From NCBI GenBank assembly GCA_036924285.1, contig JAYKYS010000014.1, forward strand, positions 1,550,001 through 1,614,000: a DNA stretch of 64,000 nt, written 5' to 3'. The notes beneath the pieces were generated by a model that saw nothing but the letters and a program-made list of their open reading frames with translations, was not told where the DNA came from and made no database searches. Made by a program: the position numbers and the translations under genes. The DNA is from Asterella californica (Eukaryota > Streptophyta > Marchantiopsida > Marchantiales > Aytoniaceae). Positions 45,000-56,600 of this stretch are shown one piece after another. Positions within the stretch are counted from its first letter, which is position 1. Each line of letters opens with the position of its first letter.

Positions 45000-45800
45000 G
45001 AGGAGGTGAATATGCAAGGGTTTAATTTATTACTTAATTTTTTTTTAAAAAAAAATAAAAATAAAAATAAAAATTCCATTAGTTACGTAGTTTTGGATTT
45101 CTAGCCTCCCACATTTATATAGTCAGAAGGACGTTCGCTTTCTCTTCGCTTATGGGTTATGCGAAGATCTTCCTGCATCTCTTAATCTGATTTTTTTGAT
45201 TTGGTTAATATAGAATCTCCAGTTAACACTTATTTATTTTCCGATATTTTCAGAATGTTCATGTTGCATGTATATTATGCGCTTGTCTTCTTCCTTCTCT
45301 CCACCAGAATCCATGTTGCACGCAGATTTGTCTGCATTAGTGAGGAAGAGAATATGCATCCAAATTGCACTTCTAAGCGAACAGAGAAAAAAGATAACAT
45401 TTAAACATGTGACAAAATAATCATAGACAATTGGCTGAAAGCAAAGAAGTTTGGTGAAAAATACAGTTTACTAGAGTGCAGAGTTACAGAGAAGAGTGGT
45501 GCTCTACTGGGTTTGTAAACTGTGACAAAGTTTTTTAAATTAAAATGTTAAATTAAAATCACTAAAATTAAAATCTACTTGGTAAACCTTATTACACATG
45601 GTGATTTGAGTTAAAAAAACCCATAAGTAACTCACGCAAACAGAATCTTTTTCTGGTATAAAGATTGTGCTTCTTACTAGCTTAAATATTTTTTATTTTT
45701 TATTTTTTATTTTTAATATTATTTTTCTAAGAAAAAGAATTAAAACATAAATTAAAGCTCTTTTGCATATTCTTCTCTTCCGAAGAGAATAAGACTCTAA
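45000..45800. repeat. partial double-hairpin repeat copies
   Basis: At about 45019-45045, 'gtttaatttattacttaa' matches the left arm of hairpin 1 but runs into an A/T homopolymer. At about 45745-45792, 'aaacataaattaaagctctt' and 'cttctcttccgaagagaata' match the right arm plus hairpin 2. Both look truncated. The intervening frame 45201-45404 has no motif. Confidence 0.4.
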
Positions 45801-46179
45801 TTTGACTTGCATTCAACCTAGAAAAGTTCTATAGCATATCTAGATGTAACAAAAAATGAAATATCACGTTAACAAAAGTCAGCAATGATGCTATGTGGGA
45901 ATAAATGACTCTCTCGTGAATTAAGCCATGATTATGAAAATGTCAAAGTTCGAATTAAAAAAGGGTTTCAGTGAAGAAGCGAGGAAGAATTGCAACAACA
46001 AGTTATATGATGATACAATCTCGGTTACATTATTTCTCTAAATAATCAAACCGCTTCGGTTTTAAAGGTTCCAAATCTACAAGACAATCCTAAATGGTCC
46101 TTACACAAATGCTCAACTTCACTAAAAAAATCAAACGGCCGTAACTTAATCCAAAGTTTGCTTGCTATTTCTAGGTTGC

Positions 46180-46280
46180 ATGCATATTCACCTTTTCCCA
46201 AAATGGAAAAGACCAGAATGCTCGTTAAGTTATTGTCTACTCTTTCCGGTGAAAAAGGTTAGATAATAAATTAATAATTT
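46180..46280 (-). repeat. double-hairpin repeat copy
   Basis: Hairpin 2 is at about 46191-46214 (accttttcccaaaatggaaa plus agacc). A degenerate hairpin 1 is at 46225-46274 (right arm aggttagataataaattaa). Inverted order. Confidence 0.5.
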
Positions 46281-46559
46281 GATTAAAATTAATATTTATT
46301 TGATGATACAATACCCAGACTATAGTGCCCGAGTGCATTTTTGTGTGCTATCTTTATGGATTATGTCCAGAGAATCCGTTGTTTTGCACTTTTTTTCACA
46401 TACTTTATCAAGAAACTTAACTCTTACACACACAACGAAGAGATTTTTCTCGTCTATTGACGAAGTCTGACTCTTCCATCGTGACCTGAGAAAATCTGCA
46501 TTTTCTTGCCTATTTCTTTTTTTTTTTTCTAGTCAATTTGCATTCAAGTGTCCTTTTGG

Positions 46560-46950
46560 CTCAGAGCACCTGCATATTCACCTTCTCCATCGAAATGATG
46601 GAAGAGGTAAATATACAAGAGTTTAATTTAATATTTATTCTTTCTTACAGGAATGGTTAGATATTAAATTAAACTTTAAGTAAATTAATGTATTAAAGAG
46701 TGTAGTTTTCCGGTCTTGTATCTTCTGAACTTTCTGAAGTGCGACAATCCAGTCAAGACTTATGGTTTATTTCCTGCTCTCTCTGTGTTTCTAACTAGGT
46801 ATGGACTAACAGATAATTTTTATAAAATATTTTAATTATTTACATCTACTTAGTATACATATTTTTATTTAATATATATATTTTTCCCGATAAAAATAAG
46901 CGAGAAAAAGTTCCCAAGAGTTCATCAGCATGCATATTGGCCGGCGAAAG
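46560..46950 (-). repeat. double-hairpin repeat, longest inverted copy
   Basis: In order: hairpin 2 (about 46581-46608), hairpin 1 (46622-46674, ttaatttaatatttattc pairing with ggttagatattaaattaa), then about 46735-46950. The reverse complement of that last part matches the first copy of the window: 'cataagtcttgac', the AT block 'tatactaagtagatg' and 'gcatgc'. This copy shows best that the family unit is about 400-500 bp with both stem-loops toward one end. Confidence 0.68.
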
Positions 46951-47214
46951 AAAGAGACAAACGTGAAAAGTATAAAATCTGCCACTAGACCGGACATCAC
47001 ACATGGGGTGTCATTACGTGTTAATGAGATTTCAGTAACTGTTAAAGCGGAAGCTATCAATATTCTTGAATAAAATTTATATTAAATTTAAGTGTTATAT
47101 GTTAACTATATATTGCTGGATATTGCCAGGTTATATACTAAAGAAAAAGGGATGCGGCACGCAACAAGAACGATAAGAGAAACCGCAACTCTATCAGAAA
47201 ATATAATTTTTAGA

Positions 47215-47275
47215 GAGTTTAATTTATCACCTAACCCTTCTCTCCAGAAAGGTTAAGTGATAAATTAATCTTCTT
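47215..47275. repeat. hairpin-1 copy of the double-hairpin family
   Basis: Hairpin 1 is at 47219-47268: ttaatttatcacctaacc pairs with ggttaagtgataaattaa with one mismatch. The stretch 'ggcacgcaacaagaacgata' and 'agagaaaccgc' upstream may be a diverged remnant of the rest. Confidence 0.6.
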
Positions 47276-47589
47276 TGCATATCACTGAGATTATTATATT
47301 AATTATCAGATACTAGAGAGAGATAATCATTCTCGGGGTCCATTCGCATATAGTAGATTTTTAGTAGTTCTTCAGTTTTTCCTTAGAATCCGAAGCAAAT
47401 TATTAGCCGGTTTGGATACTAGATCTCGTGTGCTAACGAACGTTAATGACACTCGGCGCGTAACAAAAATTACATTGACACTTGCTGATATCGCACTGTA
47501 TACACTCAGCGATAAACTCGGAGATGTTACCCAAGAGGACCCTCTATGAATCAACTTAGTTTACTTTTATCTATTCTTTTCATCAGACT

Positions 47590-47930
47590 AACTTCAGGGA
47601 TAAAACAAGCGAATATGCATGCTGGATGAACTCCGGGGAAATTTTACTCGTTTATTGTTATCGGAAATATATATACATATATATATATAATAAAAAATAT
47701 ATATTAAGTAGATATAAATAATTAAAATATTATATATAAAAAATATTTATTAATTTATTTCTAAAAACACGAAGAGAATAAGAAATAACCCATAAGTCTT
47801 GACCCTAGTGCCGCGCTTCAGAAAGTACTAGTTCAGAAATTCATACTCATTAATACATTAATACATTAATTTATGCTAAAGTTAATTTAATACCTAACCT
47901 TTCCTGCCTACCTAACCTTTCAGAGTGAGA
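47590..47930 (+). repeat. double-hairpin repeat copy
   Basis: Forward copy: 'gaatatgcatgctggatgaa', AT block 'aaaatatatattaagtagat', 'aacacgaagagaataagaaa' and 'cccataagtcttgaccc', then 'cgcttcagaaagta'. It ends in a disrupted hairpin 1 (47880-47922), where 'cctacctaaccttt' has been duplicated in place of the right arm. Confidence 0.6.
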
Positions 47931-47939
47931 CTAACTTCA

Positions 47940-48800
47940 GGGATAAAACAAACGACAATAAACTATGTGCGGCTGGGGCCTAAGAGGCAATGGCTTAAAA
48001 ACGTCAACGTAACAAGTAAACAATTGATATATAGAGTCGAGTAAAACTGTCTTGTCAAGGCAACAAGTAAACTATCAATATGTAGACGTAATTTAATGCG
48101 CAAAAACAAGACAACGTCATGAAAAGAATGGCGTAAAGTAACACTAATAGAATCCTTACTTAGTCCTTAATCCTTAGTCATATGCTACCATAATGAGAAA
48201 TTTAGGGAGAACAATTAATAATTAAACCTTATGAAAATATGCACATATTATTCTCACAATTGCAAGTGTTGCATAGTGACTAAAAATTTCACATTCCGCT
48301 CGCTTAAGCACTTTAGATTTGGACAATAATCCTAAAATCGTTATATATCTTGTGCATGTCAATTTACGTCACACTAGTAAATTATGAGAGAGAACTTCAT
48401 ATTTTGCTGATAATACGCATGAGTCAAGAGGTAGTTTAATAATTTTATTTACAAGAAATATAATATTTTGAAAATAATTTCCTCGTATATAAACCATTAA
48501 GTTTTTACATAAAAAGTTGTTTTAATTTCACTATTTACATGCAAATTCACTAATAATAATAGAAAATATTCTATTTACTTGCATCTACTTTAACAAATCT
48601 CTTAGTGACCCTCGTGGAATAAGATGACCCTACACTGACTGAGATGCATCATCAAGTGAATGCTACATTTGAGTATTTTAAGTTGATAAAGTATTACAAT
48701 AAAATATCAGTCTCAAAAGTGAAAAGTGCGAGTGAAAGTGGTAGTCAAGGTTGCAAGATGTTATTGTGTTAACTTCAAACTATTGATGATAATTTGATAT
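47940..48800. other. AT-rich unassigned region
   Basis: No gene recognised. 'aaactatgtgcggctggg' at about 47957 recurs at about 53772. Otherwise only low-complexity AT-rich DNA. Confidence 0.3.
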
Positions 48801-49022
48801 GCATCAACAAAGTGTGATGTCTCTCAAATCCGCTAGTTTGGTCTTTTGCTACACCTTTTTCTTACAGTAGTAGAAAGTTCGACATCTATGATATTGCGAA
48901 TAGAACCATATTCTAGATCTTTCATGAACAGACTGGTTCAGAACAATCTGACAAGTGAAAGTATATTAGGTTTGGAGATATTTGGTGGAGCAGATTTAAA
49001 TAATTTAAAAACACAATCTTCA

Positions 49023-49112
49023 AGTGTTTTTAAATAAATCCTAGATTGTTTCTAGGATTTATTTAAAAACACTAGTCCTTGATCATAGTAGTAAAGGATG
49101 AAACAATCTAGG
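49023..49112. repeat. perfect 23-bp snap-back palindrome with a third inverted arm
   Basis: Arms 49023-49045 and 49051-49073 are exact reverse complements around a 5-nt loop (ttgtt). In addition the loop-spanning segment 49038-49052 (atcctagattgtttc) has its exact complement at 49098-49112 (gaaacaatctaggat), allowing an alternative fold. Confidence 0.95.
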
Positions 49113-50870
49113 ATACGCAATATCTTATTTATATATTTAGGACATATAATAAAATATAAAAAACTAAAAAGACTAAATAACAGATCATGATCTCAAACAC
49201 TTAATCAAACGTAACTGACTTGGGTAAGATGTAAAAGGGTGCAAAGCAATCAAATTCATAAATACAGCCATGAACCTTGAACATGTAATTATAGGCCCAA
49301 AACAAAAATTGAAACACGCGATGAGTACATTCAAAACATAGTAAAGAGTCAAGCTCATACGTTGGCCCAAGAGAGAAGTCTAGAGATAAATCCAACGTAA
49401 GTCAAGATGCAAACCAATGCAAACCAATGCAGCTCAAGCGCTAGTCAACACATGTCTACGATTTTCCAGATGGAACTGTTAGGACACTTTCGGGACGCTC
49501 TGATATGGACCCTAAACTCAAGATGAATAATGTATCATTTATAATATTTTGGAAAGAGTTCTCAAATCTTATATGAAGATCTCTAAACTGAACCACGATC
49601 ATCGAATTCTGATATATTTATAAGGACGAAAGACGGAGGTTCCTCTGTAGGTTCATTCATCTCCAGAACTATATATTATCTAAAGTACTAGAAGCCCTTA
49701 CTAGCACAGGAAAGAGAAAAAGCTTTTATGAACGTTCAGAAACAATGAATAAAAAAGGTTTATACCTTCCATAATATAATCAATAGGTTAGAATAAACTT
49801 TTTAAAGATTGGCTTTTGATCTCTGGTACTTAATTCCTTAACTCCAGTTCTTTTATTTCCAGGGCTCCTTTATGAATAACCAGTAAGTTATATATTAAAT
49901 GATGTAGGTAAGATATAGTTTCGATGACCAAATACAAAGTGCTGCACCTTGCGAGACTAATAGCTTTTAGTCGAGAACAGACAATGAACAAAATACAAAC
50001 TTATATATATATATATATCTCTCCCCTCGACTTTCTATGTAGGTACCGTGATGAGCTATGGAAATGCATAACAATAACTGAAAGGGCCGTTACTTTTAGC
50101 CCCTGAAAGAAAGATCAATAAATCTATGGAGCATAAGCAAAGTATCAAACAGAACTTAACCGGCATTGAAAATTTAACGATGTTATTTTATCGCGTTCAG
50201 ATCTAAGTTTTAATTTCACATCCAATGATAGAAAAAGAGCTCATGATGTTTACTGGCATGGACTGAAAAAAACTACTTGGCTGGCCAACAATCCTCGTGT
50301 GCTGTCGACTACTAAAGTATCTCAAAATTCTAAATTATGTTAATTCATAGGCTCAAATCTCTCTCTATCTCATACCTCTATTCTAATCTCTCGTGCCAAT
50401 AAGACTATGTGAGAAATCAAGTACGTATTAGAGTGCTCGGCTAGTTGTAAAGTTTTGAGTTGAATCCATCTGACGTTAGTTTGATGGAAGGACTTACATG
50501 TTAACGTGGAAATGAAGGTTTTCTTCTTTGCACCTCTCTAGTGAGGGCAATGAATCCTAATGAATGGAGTTCAGACATTTACAGCAGTTAGCGGTTACAT
50601 TTCTCACGGTGATCAGGGCCTGGCAGTCAACCTATGAAGCTTCATGGCGAAATCAAGTCATACTAAAAGAATTTTCTAGATAAATTTTAGCTTACGAATC
50701 GTTCCATGTACACTAAAAGACTGGAGACTTTGCTTCTCGGTCCTACCAGTGCTATGTAAACTATTTCTGTGATACTGACATCTCGTCCAAATTCTCCAAA
50801 TTCTCCTTCTCCACAGTTCTGCTGACCATTTTGGTTTTAGGCCGTGCGTATATCTAATCCTCGCACACTT
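49113..50870. other. AT-rich unassigned region
   Basis: Short frames only (such as 49201-49395 minus and 49924-50106 plus). A (TA)n microsatellite lies at about 50002-50018. Confidence 0.3.
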
Positions 50871-50876
50871 TTTTCT

Positions 50877-50930
50877 TAAAAAGGTGAATTTAGTAACTGT
50901 TTTTTAACAGTTACTAAATTCACCTTTTTA
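50877..50930. repeat. perfect 25-bp snap-back palindrome
   Basis: Arms 50877-50901 and 50906-50930 are exact reverse complements around TTTT (starting taaaaaggtgaatttagtaa). The loop is only four bases. No ORF overlaps it. It is not followed by a terminator-like context relevant to plants. Confidence 0.95.
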
Positions 50931-50989
50931 TGTTTCTATCTATCTAGAGATATATACAGTTATAAGTCAGGTCTTTTGAAATCCTTACA

Positions 50990-51620
50990 GTAGGAGTAGA
51001 AGTAGCTCCGATCTTAGAATATAAGGGTTAAAGCAGCTATCGCATGAGGAGTATAAACTACGAGTTTGAAACTGCATCCTCTAAGGTAAGGTGTCTGGCA
51101 GAGAGTATGCCTCTTGACCATCCTCCGTACTAAAATATCCACTTCACTGTAGGGAGTTCTCATCATACCTGTTACACCATCTGTTGCTTCCTGCTTGTGA
51201 TATAGAAAAGTTGACGGGGTTGCTAGGTTCTTATGGCTCGAATCCAGACCATCACTAGAACTTCGGTGGGTGTTGATGATCGGACCTGTTGCTACAACAT
51301 CTCGTAAAGTAGGAGTAGAAGTAGCTCCGCTCTTAGAATGTAAGGGTTCAAGCAGTTACCTCATGAGGAGTATAAACGAGTGCATCCTCATAAGTTAAGA
51401 TGTGTGGCAGAGTATATGCCTCTTGACCATCCTCCATACTAAAATATCCACTTCACTGTCGGGAGTTCTCATCATACCTTTTACACCATCTGTTGCCTCC
51501 TGCTTGTGATCAAGAAAAGTTGACGGGGTCGCTAGGTTTTCTTATGGCTCGAATCCAGACCATCACTAGAACTTCGGTGGGTGTTCATGATCGGACCTGT
51601 TGCTACAACATCTTGTAAAG
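50990..51620. repeat. tandem duplication, 319-nt period
   Basis: Unit 1 (50990-51308) and unit 2 (51309-about 51620) are highly similar, both beginning gtaggagtagaagtagctcc and ending near 'gctacaacatct(c/t)gtaaagt'. A few short indels distinguish them. The adjacent minus-strand frame 51532-51765 has no recognised motif, so the function of the unit is unknown. Confidence 0.92.
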
Positions 51621-51624
51621 TGGC

Positions 51625-52740
51625 AACTTTAACTGGCACAAAAATGGATAGCCTTTTCATCTCTTGCCCTGACCTACAACTACAGCGATGAAATTTGATC
51701 CGTCTTAATAAGCAGCTGCCGGCAATTAGTGCTCCAGATTCCGGCCATCGTATGCATCCATTCATCCATCTAAAAGTTCATATCACCGAATCTCGTCTAG
51801 GAATATCATCTTCATCCCTGTTGCCAAAGGAAATACTGTAGAATTCCTTTAGCTCATGAGATACCCCTACTGAGCAGTTAGAATCGGCTCTTCGGCTTGT
51901 TGCAAAAGGAATAGTCCAATACCGTAACTGTATAGCTTTACTCCATAATAACAAAATCTGGAATCTATTGAACCTCCCAATCAAGGTTCAGTCTGTTGAA
52001 CCTCCCAATCAGGTAAATCCAACTACAATGAATGAGTGAGGATTTTCCGCAGCAGCTGCAAGAATGTCAAGTTGACTTCTATTATGAACAAGAGCCTTCC
52101 GGAAAAGCAGGAGAAGCATTTCTAGAAGTAGAATATCCTCCTCACTCAGAACTTACTTAAGAAGCTCAAACTCAGCGCGGTTTGTTTGTCGAGAGTTTTC
52201 TACAGTGACAGGAGAAGACGGACACGACGCTAACTTGCTACCTCAGAATAAGCTACCGCCAGGTGCGGAAACATAAACAGGACAACCCCGCAAGAACTTG
52301 CTGCTACCTGCATGAGTCTTCCGCAATATCAGGAAGGGTCCCTCCACGACGAGCAGCTTTGGTAATGAATGGCGATGATTTAGGTCAGGTCAGGTCACCC
52401 ACCATGAGTGGTAGTAGCAGACAAGACGACGAACAACCGCTGCTTCGGCTTATTGGCGTAGACGACATTTCTGTTCTGTGGTGTCCATTGGAGTTGAACG
52501 AAACTGTTTCCGCGTGAACTTATGCCTTTGAGATGAAGGACATGTCTGGTGCAAAAGAAAGGTAGTAGTAGTAGTTGTACTCTTGCAGCCGTAGACTTTC
52601 ATGATATCCACAAAGTGCACCATTTACTCCCGCACTCCACGACTACCCTCCGTCGCTACTTTCCTTCCTTTCATCAGCACGTTGCATCAATAAGGTCCCA
52701 GCCTCACATAGTAGTTTTTCGGCAGTTTATTAGTTTTTTA
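51625..52740. other. unassigned region
   Basis: Open frames on both strands (51778-51984 minus, 52263-52517 plus) without known motifs. A small duplication of 'gttgaacctcccaatca' lies at about 51967 and 51993. Confidence 0.25.
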
Positions 52741-52753
52741 TCAGGGATAATTA

Positions 52754-52804
52754 CTTGGTCATTATACCTCTAAAAACCTGGTTTTCAGAGGTATAATGAC
52801 CAAG
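52754..52804. repeat. near-perfect 25-bp snap-back palindrome
   Basis: Arms 52754-52778 (cttggtcattatacctctaa plus aaacc) and 52780-52804 pair with one mismatch around a 1-nt centre. Confidence 0.92.
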
Positions 52805-55800
52805 AAATTATCGCGTTCTCCCGATCTTGAGTTCTACATAGAGTTTGACGTGAAACTTTGCATATTCGTTGGATCATCACGAATGATAAGTTCGTGTCAT
52901 CAAGAAATTAAAATCAATTTTAAAAATATTAAAATATACAAATGATAATTCATTCGGTTCAGACCGATTCACAAATAAATCATCGATAACGAGAACCGAT
53001 CACCACGAATAACAATTGGACCCATTCAGTGTAATTAAAATTTTTGATTATTTAAACAGTGAATGATCCGATCTTGTCATTCGAGATTACACGCTTCCAA
53101 TCACACCATGCACAATATCATCTCCATGTCGGATACCACATCAGACTCACGTACCAGGAGAGCGCCAAGCGGTATGACCAAGAGAACTTCAAAGAGTCAG
53201 AGGGTGACCAAGAAAAAACAGTTTTCAATGGGTGTGGCCAAGTAATTATCCCTTTCTATCATAATCCGCAATAAATTTGCAATTTTGTTTCATATAGATT
53301 TTTCATTCCACAAACACTACCAGCAGAACATGCTCTCTGGTTTTTTGTTTAACATGACACACCAAACACTTTTCGTGAGAAGTACACTTGGCTTTTGTAA
53401 GAAAAGAGTGCCTTGCACCTTCCATTTTGATTGCAAACTGAAGAGATCCAGCAAAAGAATGAATCGAATCTTGGTACGCATGATGAGTGAATTCGAACAT
53501 ACTGCTGAAACAAAGAAAACTCTTGTCTTTGATTCTTGAAACGCCCCGATAGGAGAAAACGTATGTGAAACCGCACGCTTCCACCTCAGCAAATCAAGTA
53601 GACACGTGTCGATATATGGAATCTCGACCTAGAAATGGTGCCCAATAGTACCTTTACGAACGGCTAATTTACAGATATTCTCTATTTTAGTATATTAGAA
53701 ACTGATAAACAGACATGTACGATTATGAGTCTTATTATCGGACCTAGTTTCAAAAGATCTACTAGATTAAAAACTATGTGCGGCTGGGCCCTACGCAGTA
53801 TATTGCAAACCGGAGTTATGGTCCTCTTTGAACGATGACTATGGCTGCAGCAGCGACGCAGCAGCCAAATTTTGCCAGCACTGGAGAGAGAGGATATGGC
53901 GATGGTTGCTATTCGTGTAATTTAATTTAATTTTTTGAAAAGCAAAAAGCGGGTTAATCTCACAGCTCCATTACTTAAACTTCTTTCACGGTGAAGGTTC
54001 GTGCAACCGAACAGTGCTTCTCTTTCGCTTTCTTGGCAGGAAGACTGGCCACCCGGCGCTGGTAATTTTCGCAGCAGATAACTTTGTATGGTCGCGCTTG
54101 TTACTCAGATATCATAATTTTTTTACTAATTTTTTTCTATTCTGACAATCAGTATAATTACTTAACGTAATAGATATTCTATTACAAAAGTAAACAGATA
54201 ACGGGAAAGAATGATAGATAAGAAAATACCCACGGGCGTTTTCTTGCGAGTACCTCCGGAGGTGCCACACGAAACACCTGCCAAGGTTTGACCGAAGTCG
54301 TAACTTCTTTTTGCGAGTGTAGAATCTTTATGAAAGGTTCCTAACTTTGACACCCGTTGATATCGTTGATATTGGTGGGGAGGGGTGCCGCAAGCTAATA
54401 GGGGTATCAAAGTTAACACAGAAAATTCTCTCATGCAGGAATGAAGGTGAACCATATTGAATCATGACCGGCCATGGTTTAACTAACGGTTCATTTGGTG
54501 TTAATTTTGTTTTCAACCGTAACTCTTTTAGTAGTACATCATGAAAGAAATATGATCACGATGGAAATTAAGAAGTAACCGCGGTTTCTTTTGCGGCTGC
54601 CTTAGGGGCACCATTCAGGATTTCGGCCGTGGTCGTGCTGATTTTAAAAAGCTTTCAAAAATATTTTAACTCATTTGCATTTTTATTATATATGAAAATC
54701 TATACAAAACTAAAAAAGAAGATTTTCTAAAAGCAAGAAGTAAAAGAACAATAGATATCAAGTAATAACTATGTATAGAGCCATAGACCGCTTACTGCCA
54801 TATTTGTGAACTGATATAACTAAATTAATCAATTAATATTTTATTTTTCTAAAATTGAAATAGATTCCATCAGTTCTCAACTTCCTTACCGCAGAAACTA
54901 GTGGTCGAGTCGTTTAGAAAGCAGAAAAGACACACATGGTATTTTCCCATGGGCACATCGAGAGGTGACCACAAAAGCATCTTGGCTGAAGTGATAACAC
55001 TCTCTCACGTGCGAAGAACACTTACCAAAGAACCTAGCTTTTATATGTTCTAATACATAATGAGACAGAAAAACCCTTTTGGAAAGGTGTTTTAGTGAAT
55101 TTTGTCAGCAAGACAAATTTTGTCCGTATTTGTAATTCCATCAAACAGATAATTTAAGAGGAAACAAGGATGCTGCATTGCAACAATAAGCTATGATATA
55201 AGTAAAAAAATTCTTTTATTACATAAATGAATTATTTAATTCCTTCTTATATAAAGAAAAGCTTGATCGTTCTCTTTCATATGTCCCATGGTATTATTTC
55301 TTTTACTCGACTCTCAGTGATGTAAAAAGATTCTCTAACATGCTGAAAGAAAAAGATGGTAGTTTTCTCTAATGGCAACTTTGTTTAGAGCAGTGTATTG
55401 TTGAAGGTGGTGTTTTTGAAAGTAATTAACTTTTTGATTTTTGATTTTTTAAAATTATAACAAATTCTCTAAGTTCTTAACTTACTTATGGTTGAAACTC
55501 ACGTCTGATTTGAACAAAACATAAATTAGAACAAGCAACTTTGGAGGTGCTCGCAGAAAACGTCCATGGCCTCTTGGTCGCAGGTGACGAATACTTCTCA
55601 AATGTTCCAAATTTGATGTGCATTATTATAATATTAGTTCTAAATAAAAATGCAAAGTTTCATTCTGATACGAATAGCTCCATGCAGGTAGTCTGCATCT
55701 TCATATACATGTCTAAAATAGAACCAAAAACTTCGTACACTCAGAGCAAGGTCCCACCTGCGATTTCAGTTTAGATTATCATAGTTTATTGTGAAAAACT

Positions 55801-56600
55801 AATGGACTTTGAACCTCAGAAATGGTTACCATTCATTTCAGTTTGTTCATCCTCAAACTGTCTTCGTATCGCACTTGTAGCTTTTCAGTCTCAGAAGCGT
55901 GAGAACACAACTGAGATGAGAAAATGAAATGATCTCACAAATAAAATCTTGAAAATGCTGGTCTCACGTCGAAACCATACTCTCAAGAGACCTGTCTCGC
56001 GAAATGTATAGCAAACGGTTTGAGCCACTCGAAACTGAAAATGTTAGCTAATGTGGACTACTCTCTTATTACCAACCCTCTTCGCCAGGTTAAGAATGTG
56101 CGACTCTGCTCTCAGTAGAAGTCGCGAAACTGTTGATAGAAGTCGTTGACTGTTGTTGACTGTTTATGTTTTCTGTCGATGAAAAGAAACACAAGATTAG
56201 ATATTCCAATGATATAACGAAAATGAAAATATTAGAAAATTAAAATTTGGAGACCAAATATTTGATCGTTATGAAGGATTCAATTTGAACTGGTGTTTTC
56301 CCCTGTCTTCCATGGCAAGCGGCGCCGGAGCAGCAGCTGGAGGCGTACGACGACCGGAGCGTTGGCACGAGACGCAAGAAGGAAAGCAGCGAGGGAATGG
56401 CAGAAGGGGCGCGTGGAGATGGAGTCTGTTGGTATCGTAACCGCAGATTATGATCAGATCCCCCTCTAGCGATGTTGTTCTTCGATGCGGGACGGACACC
56501 CGCTGCCTTTACATCATCTCCCGTAACGGAGCCTCATTTGCCTGGCGTTCGCGTGTGAACAAGAAATCGTTCTATTCCCGTCGTGTACTAGAGAATTGAG
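52805..56600. other. AT-rich unassigned region
   Basis: No gene recognised. The most protein-like frames are 53063-53245 (basic, S/T/R/K-rich) and 53285-53539, with no assignable domain. 'aaactatgtgcggctggg' recurs at about 53772. The GC-rich minus-strand frame at 56269-56499 lies near the start of the next transcription unit and is probably promoter sequence. Confidence 0.3.

Noticed and set aside
53063..53539. Two-exon small gene with a basic N-terminus
   Set aside because: A possible intron (about 53242-53300) joins two frames, but the product has no recognisable domain and stops occur in the alternative phases. Not enough to call.
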